Source: Candidatus Kapaibacterium sp.
GTDB taxonomy: Bacteria > Bacteroidota > Ignavibacteria > Kapaibacteriales > JAEUSM01
DNA: 64,000 bases
NCBI GenBank assembly: GCA_016788785.1
Contig: JAEUSM010000012.1
Coordinates: forward strand, 1 to 64,000
Direction of reading: 5' to 3'
The notes beneath the pieces were generated by a model. The model did no database searches, was not told the DNA's origin, and worked only from the letters and a program-made list of their open reading frames with translations. Below, in pieces: positions 17,951 to 26,445 of the stretch (position 1 is its first letter; every line of letters begins with the position of its first letter). Made by a program: the position numbers and the translations under genes.

Positions 17951-19511
17951 ATGACGTTTTGAGATGTTGAAGAACCATATTGGCGGTATATTCACCGTGA
18001 GCAACCGCATTTTCTATCGCAGGTGCACAATCATTATCTGTGTGAGCAAAAAAGATAGAACCCAATGGTTTGTTGCTTAGTTGAGTGAGCATAGAATGAC
18101 TACCAACTGTTGGCACCACCAGCATATGTCCCCATCCGAAAAAGACCACCTGTTGCAATATATCCTTATTAATTTTCATTAGTTTACAAGCATAATCTAC
18201 AGCATTTTCTGTTAATTGTATTGCAAATTCATCACTCAGCAAATTATGACGTAAATCTTGAGGAATTGGATTGAATAATGAAACTACCGTATTCGTTTTT
18301 TTCTTATTCAATTGTGTTGGATTGACAATATCGACAAAATGTTTTGATTTAGGCAATACCCACGTATCAAACGCAGAATTGTTCGTTAATGGCTCATTTG
18401 CACATAAGTGAATAGTCGTATAAGGAGCATACTCAATCTTTGAGAAGGTTTCTCGGTATATAGCGGGTAAATCAGGAATAAGATGTTGAGCCAAAAACTT
18501 TTGTGTTGATAAAATACATGAATTTGCAATGTATTTTATTGGTTTATCTTCGTTATTGATACAAGTAATATGGACTTTTTTGTCAATTTGTTCTATACGA
18601 ACAGCCATGGTATTTGGTTGAAATGAATCTCCAATTAACTGTGAATACATCTTTGGTAACGTATGCGTTCCACCAACAAATGAATATCGTGGATACCCAT
18701 TTTCTTCACCCATTTCACTCTGATAAAAATTGAAAAATGAATAAAGGTTGACTTTCGAAACTTCCCCACCCATTGAGGAAAGAGTGTAAAGATTCAAATA
18801 TTCTCGAAGTAATTCTGATGGGTATTTATTGTTGATTAATGACTCAACAGATTGCAAATCGTATTCGTGGTGTTGTTTATTCAATGTAGGAGATACCGGA
18901 TAGGTAGGTACTTCCATAGCCAAAACGTCTTTTTTGAATTTCTGGAGAATTTCTAATTCTTTTGGTGATGAAGCTAAGACTTTCATGGTATCTTCTTTCC
19001 AAAAGTCATTATAATATTCACCCTTGTAAAAAAGAGCATCACCATTGATGGTAATTGGAGAAATACCAACTTCTTTGCTCATTGATTTGAGAGTGTCAGA
19101 ATAATCTACAAAGTAAGAAGATCCTAATGGAATTTCAATATCATTCCAAGTATAATTAACTGCAGCACCACCGGGTCTGTCTTCGTTTTCAATGAGAACA
19201 AATGATTTTTTTTCCTTACGAAGTATATGTGCGGCTGTTATACCTGCATAACCTGAACCAATAATGACACAATCTAATTCTTTAACAACTGTTGGTTCTG
19301 GAAAAGACTGATGATCACGTAAATAGGTATGAGCTCTACGAACACGCTGACGAACTAAGGAAATTTGCTCCATAGCACGAATGTCTGATCCTGATATGTG
19401 TTGTTCTAACTCCGCTTTTTCGACTTTTTTACAGCCAAATAAACTTGAACCAACATATAACGAACCAGTAGTATAGAGTAAGGTTTTTACGAAGGAACGA
19501 CGAGAATTCAT
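17949..19511 (-). CDS. Tat-exported FAD-dependent amine-oxidase-like flavoprotein
   Basis: A 520-residue flavoprotein. The N-terminus NSRRSFVKTLLYTTGSLY carries a twin-arginine motif (SRRSFVK) and a weakly hydrophobic segment ending in SLFGC, so it may be a Tat-dependent lipoprotein. The FAD site CVIIGSGYAGITAAHILR is at about 87-104, followed by ENEDRPGGAA, typical of NAD(P)-binding/amine-oxidase proteins that act on polyamines, carotenoids or protoporphyrinogen. The substrate cannot be inferred. C-terminally there is FFAHTDNDCAPAIENAVAHGEYTAN, the second FAD-binding segment. A tatA homologue is encoded 5 kb away. Confidence 0.85.
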   Translation of the reverse strand: MNSRRSFVKTLLYTTGSLYVGSSLFGCKKVEKAELEQHISGSDIRAMEQISLVRQRVRRAHTYLRDHQSFPEPTVVKELDCVIIGSGYAGITAAHILRKEKKSFVLIENEDRPGGAAVNYTWNDIEIPLGSSYFVDYSDTLKSMSKEVGISPITINGDALFYKGEYYNDFWKEDTMKVLASSPKELEILQKFKKDVLAMEVPTYPVSPTLNKQHHEYDLQSVESLINNKYPSELLREYLNLYTLSSMGGEVSKVNLYSFFNFYQSEMGEENGYPRYSFVGGTHTLPKMYSQLIGDSFQPNTMAVRIEQIDKKVHITCINNEDKPIKYIANSCILSTQKFLAQHLIPDLPAIYRETFSKIEYAPYTTIHLCANEPLTNNSAFDTWVLPKSKHFVDIVNPTQLNKKKTNTVVSLFNPIPQDLRHNLLSDEFAIQLTENAVDYACKLMKINKDILQQVVFFGWGHMLVVPTVGSHSMLTQLSNKPLGSIFFAHTDNDCAPAIENAVAHGEYTANMVLQHLKTS

Positions 19512-19536
19512 ACAGCTATACTATCTAAACGAAGGA

Positions 19537-20214
19537 TTAAATTTTTGTGATAACAATATAGGTGCTTCCTACATATCGTTTCCCTTTTGCACCTGATTTG
19601 GTGGGGGGTGGGTTTTTTGTATCAACGGTTTCCGTTGATGAAAACGTTATTCGCTCTTGATTTATACCTTTTGAAATAAAATATTCCACTAAATTTCTTG
19701 AACGTTCTTTTGCTAAACCAGGTTTGTTACCTTTTGAGTCCAAATACGTTTGGATTTCAATAGTTACTTCTTCATTGTTTTTAAGAATGGTTAAAAATGA
19801 CTCTAAATAATCTTCAAATCCAATACGAAGTTTCGATTTATTTCTTTCAAATGGCGATGTTGCAAGCAAAAAAGATTGAAATAATTTCTTTTCTTTGATA
19901 ATAAAATCATGGGAAATTTCAGAGTATTTATCTGTTTTGGGAATAGAAATAGGAAATGATTCTGTGAAATATCCATTCGCTAAAATTTTCACAGTATATT
20001 CTCCAGCTTTTAATCCTGCAGCAGAATATTCACCATCTGATTTGGAAGAAGGAACTTCACTCACTCGTTTATTATTTGTATCAAAAAACTGAAGTTTTGC
20101 TGCCACTGGTTTTCTTGTTCCTTCATCAAGAACAATTCCTGTTAGATTGACAACTCCTTGAGAAAAGCTGACAATTGGAAGAAAAAATAATGCAAACATA
20201 ACAATCAATCTCAT
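19537..20214 (-). CDS. Secreted CarboxypepD_reg-like plus OmpA-like protein
   Basis: A 225-residue exported protein with a signal peptide (residues 1-19, cleavage near VSFS-Q). Residues about 22-100 resemble the carboxypeptidase regulatory-like beta sandwich (LTGIVLDEGTRKPVAAKLQFFD ... GEYTVKILANGYF), common in Bacteroidota surface proteins. The C-terminal part contains an OmpA-like peptidoglycan-binding pattern: IEIQTYLDSKGN, then LAKERSRNLVEYFISKGINQERI. The OmpA core is shorter and more divergent than usual. It is coupled to the upstream WD40 gene by a TAATG overlap, so the two were probably retained as a pair. Confidence 0.8.
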   Translation of the reverse strand: MRLIVMFALFFLPIVSFSQGVVNLTGIVLDEGTRKPVAAKLQFFDTNNKRVSEVPSSKSDGEYSAAGLKAGEYTVKILANGYFTESFPISIPKTDKYSEISHDFIIKEKKLFQSFLLATSPFERNKSKLRIGFEDYLESFLTILKNNEEVTIEIQTYLDSKGNKPGLAKERSRNLVEYFISKGINQERITFSSTETVDTKNPPPTKSGAKGKRYVGSTYIVITKI

Positions 20215-21221
20215 TATTTTTTCCCTTTCTTTGTAGCTTTAGGAGATTTAGAAGTCGCCCTTTTTACAATATCTAATTTTTTGACATTTCCATCAGCACA
20301 ACCAACTATTAATATTTCAGCTTTCGATGTTAAATCAACTGACCATGCCTCTACTTCCAAATTTTTTGAATACAATTCTGTTCCAGTTTTTGCATCCCAT
20401 AACTTAAGATATTTATCCAAACTAACAGTAACGATGGTTTTATCATCCTCTGTAAATGAAAAGTCTTGGATTAAATCAGAGTGAGCTTTGATTGTTTTCA
20501 GCAAAGTCCAATCTTTCATTGACCAAAAACGTAATTCACCGTTTTGATCGCTTGAAATGAGTGTTTGGTTATCATAAGAAAATAGTACAGACAAAACAGG
20601 TGCTTCATGACCTTCTAATATTTTGAGAGGAGTTTTTGTCGTCAAGTCAGTAGACCAAATAAAGATTTTTTTATCATCCCCACAAGAAGCCAAATATTTT
20701 GAATCGTATGAATAGGCAACATTATTGGTTTGTCCAACATGACCACGAAGTGTTTTAACTTCAGATTGTAGTTGTAAATCCCACAATTTGACTGTTCCAT
20801 CAAAACTGGTAGAAGCAACAAATTTGCTTTCATCATCTTGACTGAAAAATACGCCAATCACTTCTCCGGTATGACCCTTGAGCGTTGTGATAAGTTCTCC
20901 ATTTGATGCATCCCAAATTTTAACTGTTCTGTCTGCACTTCCAGAGGCTATATATTTGTCATTACCAGAAAATGAGACATTATAGACTGCACCTAAATGC
21001 CCCTCTAAAGTGAAAAGCTCTTTTCCAGAGGGTAATTCCCATACTTTACACGTTTCATCTAAAGATGATGTTACTACCTTTGTATCATTTGAGTTAACAA
21101 AAACGCCAATAACTTCATCGTAATGTCTTCCAATAATTTTATCTTCATATTGAAGGCTTTGTGACGCCAAATTAGCGACAAAAAGAACAGAAAAAAGGAA
21201 AATTGCGATGGTGTTTTTCAT
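20214..21221 (-). CDS. Secreted WD40-repeat protein
   Basis: A 335-residue exported beta-propeller. The signal peptide is MKNTIAIFLFSVLFVANLAS-Q. About seven WD repeats follow, with recognisable GH...V.S...D...ASGS.D.T.KIWD cores (for example near residues 72-110 and 114-154) and a basic Lys/Ser-rich tail. WD40 proteins act as scaffolds; an extracytoplasmic WD40 with no enzymatic domain next to an OmpA-like protein suggests an envelope-associated scaffold, which is inference. The next gene starts within its stop codon (TAATG). A -7-like element TATATTTG lies on the minus strand at 21262-21255, without a good -33 match. Confidence 0.88.
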   Translation of the reverse strand: MKNTIAIFLFSVLFVANLASQSLQYEDKIIGRHYDEVIGVFVNSNDTKVVTSSLDETCKVWELPSGKELFTLEGHLGAVYNVSFSGNDKYIASGSADRTVKIWDASNGELITTLKGHTGEVIGVFFSQDDESKFVASTSFDGTVKLWDLQLQSEVKTLRGHVGQTNNVAYSYDSKYLASCGDDKKIFIWSTDLTTKTPLKILEGHEAPVLSVLFSYDNQTLISSDQNGELRFWSMKDWTLLKTIKAHSDLIQDFSFTEDDKTIVTVSLDKYLKLWDAKTGTELYSKNLEVEAWSVDLTSKAEILIVGCADGNVKKLDIVKRATSKSPKATKKGKK

Positions 21222-21337
21222 TGTAAAAGTACTTCTTATATGGAAAAGTATTTACAAATATAGAAAAATCACACCACTTTTCTTTCATTGTTTCAAAAAT
21301 ACTAACGATTTCGATGATTTATAGAGCATAATTACAT

Positions 21338-23038
21338 TCAAATTGGGAATGTGTTACTTTTTTGAGAATGAAAATATGTAACTAATTGTGAAAATGTTTT
21401 TGAGCCTTTAGATTGCTGTTGGATTTGAGATTTAGAAATTGAATTCTTCTTTTTTGTCAAAAAATGATATGCTGTAAAACCTAAAAAATTCTTAGCCCAA
21501 CGGAGGAGTCCTATTAAACCATGATGTTTGAATAAGTACGAATATGAATTCGGATATTTCACTGGAACAGACGACATCAATTTGTTGTAATCTTCCCATT
21601 TCAATGTATCTGTAAAGAGACTTTTTGCAACTGATTTTGGCAATTCCTGTAAAATTGAAACTATCATATTCATCATAGAATTGACAGTATTTGTTTCAAA
21701 CTTTTTCTTCCCAACTAAAAACTTTGCAAAATTTCCTACAATTGAAACATTTGGTTCATATGCATTAATTTCAGACAAATACTCCACATTAGTCAATTTG
21801 TTTTTGATAGCATACGATAAAAGGGTCGTAGTTCTGTCAAAATTTCTCACAAAAGAACCAAAACCGCAATAAGTCAAGGGCGAACTTAGAGCAGCAGAGT
21901 CTCCCAAACAGAGGATAGAATCTGTAGCAACTATTCGTGAGTTTCGTAATGTTGGGTGCAAAATAGACGGAATCATTCCAAATGCGGGTCTGCCATAATC
22001 AAAATTTTCACCTAACTTCTTATACGTTGGTAGTTTTTCAAAAAATATCTCAAATAGATTGAGCAATGATTTATCTGTTTCACTATCAATTTCATCATAG
22101 AAAAAAAGATACGTAACAAATTCATCATCCTTGGATGGGAAACCTTCCCATATAAACTGTCGTCCGTCAGGTTGTGCATCATCCAAAGTTAATAGTATTT
22201 CTCCTATTGATGGATCTACCTCGTCTTTTTGAGTACCTTGAACAAATCCACTTGATATAGTACCGACTGTTGGGCAACAATGGGTGAATGAACCTTTGGG
22301 ATTAAGCTGTTGTGCCACAGGTGAATATGAACCCATACAATCGACAAATACTGCACATTGAAGATAGGAAACGACCCCATCTTTTATAATTTCTATAGTT
22401 GCCTTTCCATCATAAACCCATACGTGTGAAAATGTAGTTGAATGAGAAAACGATCCACCATTTTCTATGAGTATATCTTTACAAGTGTGTAATAAATCGT
22501 TTGCAGACACTGCCATATCTAAAACGCCATCCATCCAAATCCTGTCACCTTTGAATTCTGAATTTTCAGAAAAAAACTCAACAAATCCATTCTTATATCT
22601 ACGAACAACAACCTCATCAGCTTGTTCTTTGGTCAATAAACCAATTTCAACAAGTCTATCAAATTCAACTTGAGATATATTCCAATCACGATGAGTTATC
22701 CCCACAGTGAATTTATCAAAAACTAATGGTTTTAAATTGTGTAATTTTGCCATTGCTGCAGCATGAATGGTTGCTAGACCACCACCTCCATAGACTACAT
22801 CATAATAAGGTGCATTTTTTGCAGATTGTGGTGGTTTTGAGTATGATATAACAACTTTTTTTTGCTGACCAATTCGTTGTTTCCATGAATGTTCCAATGA
22901 TAAAAGTCTCTCGAACCAATAGGAACCATTTTGCATCGAACGAAATGCTGATACCGTTTTGGGGTGGGAATGCAAATATTCTGTGTATACAGAATCTTTG
23001 GTAGAATATTCTTCAAGTTCAGTCAAACACACTGACAT
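21338..23038 (-). CDS. CruA/CruP-like lycopene cyclase family flavoprotein
   Basis: A 566-residue FAD-dependent protein from the ATG at 23038. A longer start at 23089 would lie in the loop of the preceding gene's terminator. The dinucleotide-binding motif DVVYGGGGLATIHAAAMAK is near residues 81-99. It is followed by FDKFTVGITHRDWNISQVEF, which corresponds to the (R/H)x(Q/D)WNIS signature of CruA/CruP lycopene cyclases, and then by GLLT. The later CLGDSAALSSPLTYCGFG matches the distal FAD-binding segment. CruA-type enzymes cyclise lycopene in green sulfur bacteria. No other carotenoid gene is visible here, so the substrate is unproven. Confidence 0.72.
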   Translation of the reverse strand: MSVCLTELEEYSTKDSVYTEYLHSHPKTVSAFRSMQNGSYWFERLLSLEHSWKQRIGQQKKVVISYSKPPQSAKNAPYYDVVYGGGGLATIHAAAMAKLHNLKPLVFDKFTVGITHRDWNISQVEFDRLVEIGLLTKEQADEVVVRRYKNGFVEFFSENSEFKGDRIWMDGVLDMAVSANDLLHTCKDILIENGGSFSHSTTFSHVWVYDGKATIEIIKDGVVSYLQCAVFVDCMGSYSPVAQQLNPKGSFTHCCPTVGTISSGFVQGTQKDEVDPSIGEILLTLDDAQPDGRQFIWEGFPSKDDEFVTYLFFYDEIDSETDKSLLNLFEIFFEKLPTYKKLGENFDYGRPAFGMIPSILHPTLRNSRIVATDSILCLGDSAALSSPLTYCGFGSFVRNFDRTTTLLSYAIKNKLTNVEYLSEINAYEPNVSIVGNFAKFLVGKKKFETNTVNSMMNMIVSILQELPKSVAKSLFTDTLKWEDYNKLMSSVPVKYPNSYSYLFKHHGLIGLLRWAKNFLGFTAYHFLTKKKNSISKSQIQQQSKGSKTFSQLVTYFHSQKSNTFPI

Positions 23039-23062
23039 ATTGTTCTTTTGGTTGGAATAAAG

Positions 23063-23099
23063 AAAAAAATGCACTTTTGGTTTAAACACCCAAAAGTGC
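23063..23099 (-). terminator. Terminator after the porin gene
   Basis: GCACTTTTGG (23071-23080) pairs with CCAAAAGTGC (23090-23099); on the minus strand a T run follows. It lies between the porin stop and the CruA-like start codon. Confidence 0.85.
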
Positions 23100-23131
23100 G
23101 AAATAATTCATTTTATAATTTGACGACGTAA

Positions 23132-24340
23132 TTAATAACTGATTTGAGCTTGCAATCGTAGTAATGAACCAGTTTGTAGATTGTTTTGAAGAATGAAATC
23201 TTCGTATCTACGAGAAGAAATAACAAATTCAGAAACTAATTCTAAACTTTCTATAGGTTGCCATTCAATTCCGATATTTAATTCTTGAATATCATAACTT
23301 CTTGCATCATTTTCATGCTTTTTTCCACCCTTGTAATACTGAGCTCTGATATATGGCATCATGGAAAAGGAACCAAAATCTTGAAAATAGCTAAGTGTAA
23401 CGAATCCTCCATGAAGATTTCTTGTTTCTATTGAATCTGTTTCTTTGTTAAATTCAGGTCCTTGACCAGCATTAAATTCTGCCAAAAGTCCAAACGGTTG
23501 AGGAGCAATAGAAATTGAACCACCAATTCGATAATCTTGATATTCTCTATCTGATTTCACCTTGACACCTGGTCTTAACTGGTCAGTAGTAAGTACATAT
23601 TTCCCAGTATAAGCAAAAATAGAAGGTTCTATAATCTGTTCTTTCCATTGAAAAGGATAAGTTAACTTACCAACTGTATGTAAAGTAGAATTTTGCTCTC
23701 TTCTGTTTAATGCTTGACCATTATAAACACCAAATGATATAACACCATAATCACCAGAGCCTTTTAATCTTGTATTTCCCATTTTTGAATAGAGTTCTCT
23801 TACATCTTTCGGAGCCCAATAAAAAAATGTGCCTATTGCGCGTTCATTTACAACGGCACTATTGAGAGCATCAGCTCTATCTAAAGGAATTCTATTGCCA
23901 GAAGATTGCATGTTTTCGTAGCCATAAGGAATTTTACTTTGACCAATTCTAAATCGAAATTCATTGTTTTTATTTAGACCTATATCAAAATAAGCGTCTC
24001 TAATTTGAGCATACTGTAGTGTATTATTCGGACCTGTTGCTGCAAAATCCGGTTGAATATACATGTAGACATGATCAGTTATATTCCCAAAAAAAATTAG
24101 TCGAATTCGTCTAAAAGAGAATCCCCCATTACCTCCCCAAGAGGCATCACATTGTTCACATTGCAAATTAGAATTAGACTCATACAATTGATTATAACGA
24201 AATTGAGTATATCCACGGATACTTAATCTATCATACCATGAAGATTTTTCATTGGGTGCAAATGTAGTATCATTTTTACTAAGGATAGTATTTGGAATGA
24301 TTAAAAGAAAAAAGAATACGATGGTAATGAGAGTTTTCAA
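23132..24340 (-). CDS. Outer-membrane porin, phosphate-selective porin O/P-like
   Basis: A beta-barrel porin with the OprO/OprP pattern: LSIRGYTQFRYNQ, FSFRRIRLIFFGNITDHVYMYIQPDF, a QIRDAYFDIGLNKNNEFRFRIGQSKIPYGYE segment, and a C-terminal strand ending in aromatic Y (QAQISY). The frame is open from 24400, but the likely start is the TTG at 24340, which gives a clean signal peptide (KTLITIVFFFLLIIPNTILS) and a 402-residue protein. The -7-like element at 24395-24388 would otherwise lie inside the gene. The solute is unknown: phosphate is only the family name, and no pho genes are nearby. A 22-bp palindrome overlaps its presumed -33 region. Confidence 0.85.
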   Translation of the reverse strand: MKTLITIVFFFLLIIPNTILSKNDTTFAPNEKSSWYDRLSIRGYTQFRYNQLYESNSNLQCEQCDASWGGNGGFSFRRIRLIFFGNITDHVYMYIQPDFAATGPNNTLQYAQIRDAYFDIGLNKNNEFRFRIGQSKIPYGYENMQSSGNRIPLDRADALNSAVVNERAIGTFFYWAPKDVRELYSKMGNTRLKGSGDYGVISFGVYNGQALNRREQNSTLHTVGKLTYPFQWKEQIIEPSIFAYTGKYVLTTDQLRPGVKVKSDREYQDYRIGGSISIAPQPFGLLAEFNAGQGPEFNKETDSIETRNLHGGFVTLSYFQDFGSFSMMPYIRAQYYKGGKKHENDARSYDIQELNIGIEWQPIESLELVSEFVISSRRYEDFILQNNLQTGSLLRLQAQISY

Positions 24341-24387
24341 AATGAGTAACCAATTGTTAAAAAAGCTCGCAAATCTAAAGAATACAT

Positions 24388-24433
24388 CAAAAATAATCAA
24401 AAATTAATATCAATGTTACCAAATGGTAACATT
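24388..24433 (-). promoter_or_regulatory. Porin promoter with an operator-like palindrome
   Basis: The palindrome AATGTTACC-AAAT-GGTAACATT (24412-24433) has perfect 9-bp arms. On the minus strand TATTTTTG at 24395-24388 fits the -7 consensus, and the -33 position falls within the palindrome, which suits regulation by a DNA-binding dimer. No regulator gene adjoins it. Confidence 0.55.
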
Positions 24434-24457
24434 ATGGTAATATTGAAATAGTTATGC

Positions 24458-24484
24458 AAAAAAAAAGCCTGATTCGCATCAGGC
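24458..24484 (-). terminator. Terminator of the CADD-like gene
   Basis: GCCTGAT (24467-24473) pairs with ATCAGGC (24478-24484) around TCGC; the A run at 24458-24466 reads as a T run on the minus strand. Confidence 0.9.
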
Positions 24485-24512
24485 TTTTCATTCAATTTAA
24501 AATTTTACTAGA

Positions 24513-25202
24513 TTAATTCAACGATGGAGATGAACAATATTTTTCGTAAACACCATCTAACAATAGATTTAAAGCATCTGCTGCTTCACGAGTTGCATCA
24601 AGTGCTATTTCTTTTTGAGAATCTGTTTTACAAAGTTCTACCAATGCTTCACGAGTAACAATTCTATGAATTTCATCAGCATGTTCATGAACTTGGAAAA
24701 ATTCTAATGCATCTTTAGTATCTAAATCATAATGTTTTTTCAGACCTTCAATTTTGGTAGTAGCAACTTCTGGCACTTGAGACTCATACGCATACAATGC
24801 AGCTAGTCCAACAGCAGGATTATCGTTTTTCGATAGATCTTTCAAAATTTTCACAGAAAGTTTTGTTTGAGCTGAATGATTACGAGTAAGCATCTCTTCT
24901 CGAGAGATTCCTAAGGAATCACCAAAACGTAACCAAAGTTCTGGGTGATTATTTTCACCTTGTTCTTCTTCAACTAAATTTTCCAATAGCATTTGACGAA
25001 TTTTAATGTCATCGCAATTAGCATGAGTTGCACTCACATATGTTGGAAAATTGTGAACATGGAGATAATATTCTTTTGCATATTCGCGAAGCATATCAAT
25101 AGTCAAAGCACCTTCGTTCCACATTTGGTAAAACGGATGTTGCAAAGCATGACGTTCTGCAATAATGCTATCGAGAGTCGTTAAAAATTCTTGGTTTGTC
25201 AT
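24513..25202 (-). CDS. CADD-family heme-oxygenase-like di-iron protein, candidate pABA synthase
   Basis: A 229-residue all-helical protein of the PqqC/TenA/heme-oxygenase-like fold. It resembles Chlamydia CADD (CT610), which makes para-aminobenzoate for folate by sacrificing its own tyrosine. With a constant offset of two residues, all metal ligands I recall for CADD are present: E79, H86, E140, H172, D176 and H179. Y25 and Y41 (tyrosines) and K150 match the reactive tyrosine and lysine positions. Motifs are EEEQGENNHPELW, YAYESQVPEVATTKIEGLK and FFQVHEHADEIHR. It is monocistronic, with its own promoter (25285-25255) and terminator. Function as a pABA synthase is inference from these residues. 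No pab or fol gene is in the window. Confidence 0.82.
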   Translation of the reverse strand: MTNQEFLTTLDSIIAERHALQHPFYQMWNEGALTIDMLREYAKEYYLHVHNFPTYVSATHANCDDIKIRQMLLENLVEEEQGENNHPELWLRFGDSLGISREEMLTRNHSAQTKLSVKILKDLSKNDNPAVGLAALYAYESQVPEVATTKIEGLKKHYDLDTKDALEFFQVHEHADEIHRIVTREALVELCKTDSQKEIALDATREAADALNLLLDGVYEKYCSSPSLN

Positions 25203-25254
25203 TGTTGTATAACTCCTTATTTGGATTATATGATGATAATTTTGACTAATTGTA

Positions 25255-25285
25255 CAAAAATACTTCTTTTCAATGAATAATCAAA
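25255..25285 (-). promoter_or_regulatory. Bacteroidota-type promoter for the CADD-like gene
   Basis: On the minus strand TTTG (25285-25282), a 19-base spacer, and TATTTTTG (25262-25255) match the -33/-7 consensus fully, 52 bases before the start codon. Confidence 0.7.
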
Positions 25286-25309
25286 GGATTTTTTCACTTT
25301 TATTCATTA

Positions 25310-26281
25310 TTATTTCATTTCATTTACGACTTTATTAATAGCTATCGTAGCATTAATTGTCCCAGATGATATTTGCTTTTTTAAATCATTGACAAATTCA
25401 ATCCTTAATGAAGAATGAAAAAAGTACATAAAGGCTATAGAATGAAGCAAATCATCAAACCATTGTATTTCTTGTTCTCGTCTTCTTTGAGATACTATAC
25501 CAGTAGATAATATATGTGTATTAAATGAAGTAATATGATGAAATAAGTTTTCACAATCTGATGAATCTAATGAACTAAATGTTTGGACTAATGTTTCCCA
25601 TCCAGCAGTGGATGGAGTTAAAAATTTGACTGCACGTTGATATTCTGCCTTTGTTAGTGCAGAAGCCATCTTTTGATCTCCATCTGCTTTATTGACTAAA
25701 ATTATATCGCTTATTTCCGTTATTCCACGCTTAAAACCTTGTAATTCATCACCAGCACCTGCAATCATAAGAAGCAAAAACAAATCTGTCATTGATCGAA
25801 CGGTAATTTCATTTTGACCTACACCCACAGTCTCAATAAAAATATAATCATACCCAGCAGCCTCACAAAGTAAAATTGTTTCTCTCATCTTTTTAGTCAC
25901 TCCCCCCAAAGAACCACCTGAAGGACTTGGCCTGATAAAACAATTTTGCATCTGAGAAAGTGAGCTCATACGAGTTTTATCACCCAAAATTGAACCTTTG
26001 GAAATGGAAGAAGTTGGGTCTACTGCTAAAACAGCAACTGAATAACCATTTGAGCATAGATATGTTCCAAATGTATCAATGAATGTACTTTTCCCAACTC
26101 CAGGAATTCCAGAAATTCCGATACGTAATGATTTTGATGGAATTTGTAAACATAATTCTACTAATTGATTTGCTTTATAAGTATCAGTTTCTAAATTACT
26201 CTCAATGAGTGTAATTCCTTTTGATAATGCTCTTGAATTTTGAGAAAGAATGCCGTCAAAGAGTTCTTGAATTGTTTGCAT
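25310..26281 (-). CDS. meaB: Methylmalonyl-CoA mutase-associated GTPase MeaB
   Basis: A G3E-family GTPase chaperone that protects and loads B12 into methylmalonyl-CoA mutase. The P-loop GIPGVGKST is at about 58-66. AVDPTSSISKGSILGDKTRM, the IETVGVGQNE switch region, the NKADGD guanine-specificity motif and the RPSPSGGSLGGV segment are all typical. At 323 residues it matches MeaB/ArgK proteins. No mutase gene adjoins it; the gene is divergent from the Rossmann-fold gene at 26446. Minus-strand TACTTTTG at 26315-26308 fits a -7 element, without a good -33. Confidence 0.93.
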   Translation of the reverse strand: MQTIQELFDGILSQNSRALSKGITLIESNLETDTYKANQLVELCLQIPSKSLRIGISGIPGVGKSTFIDTFGTYLCSNGYSVAVLAVDPTSSISKGSILGDKTRMSSLSQMQNCFIRPSPSGGSLGGVTKKMRETILLCEAAGYDYIFIETVGVGQNEITVRSMTDLFLLLMIAGAGDELQGFKRGITEISDIILVNKADGDQKMASALTKAEYQRAVKFLTPSTAGWETLVQTFSSLDSSDCENLFHHITSFNTHILSTGIVSQRRREQEIQWFDDLLHSIAFMYFFHSSLRIEFVNDLKKQISSGTINATIAINKVVNEMK

Positions 26282-26445
26282 AATTAAAAGAAATATGTTC
26301 GTTTTTACAAAAGTACAAAAAGTGTCGTAATTGATTTTTGATTTTTTGATATTGAATTTTAAATATCCGCTAGAAATTGGATTTCACTTTGTTCTAAAAA
26401 TAATGTATCTTTGCAGAATATACTTTCAACATACAGTAAAAATTA

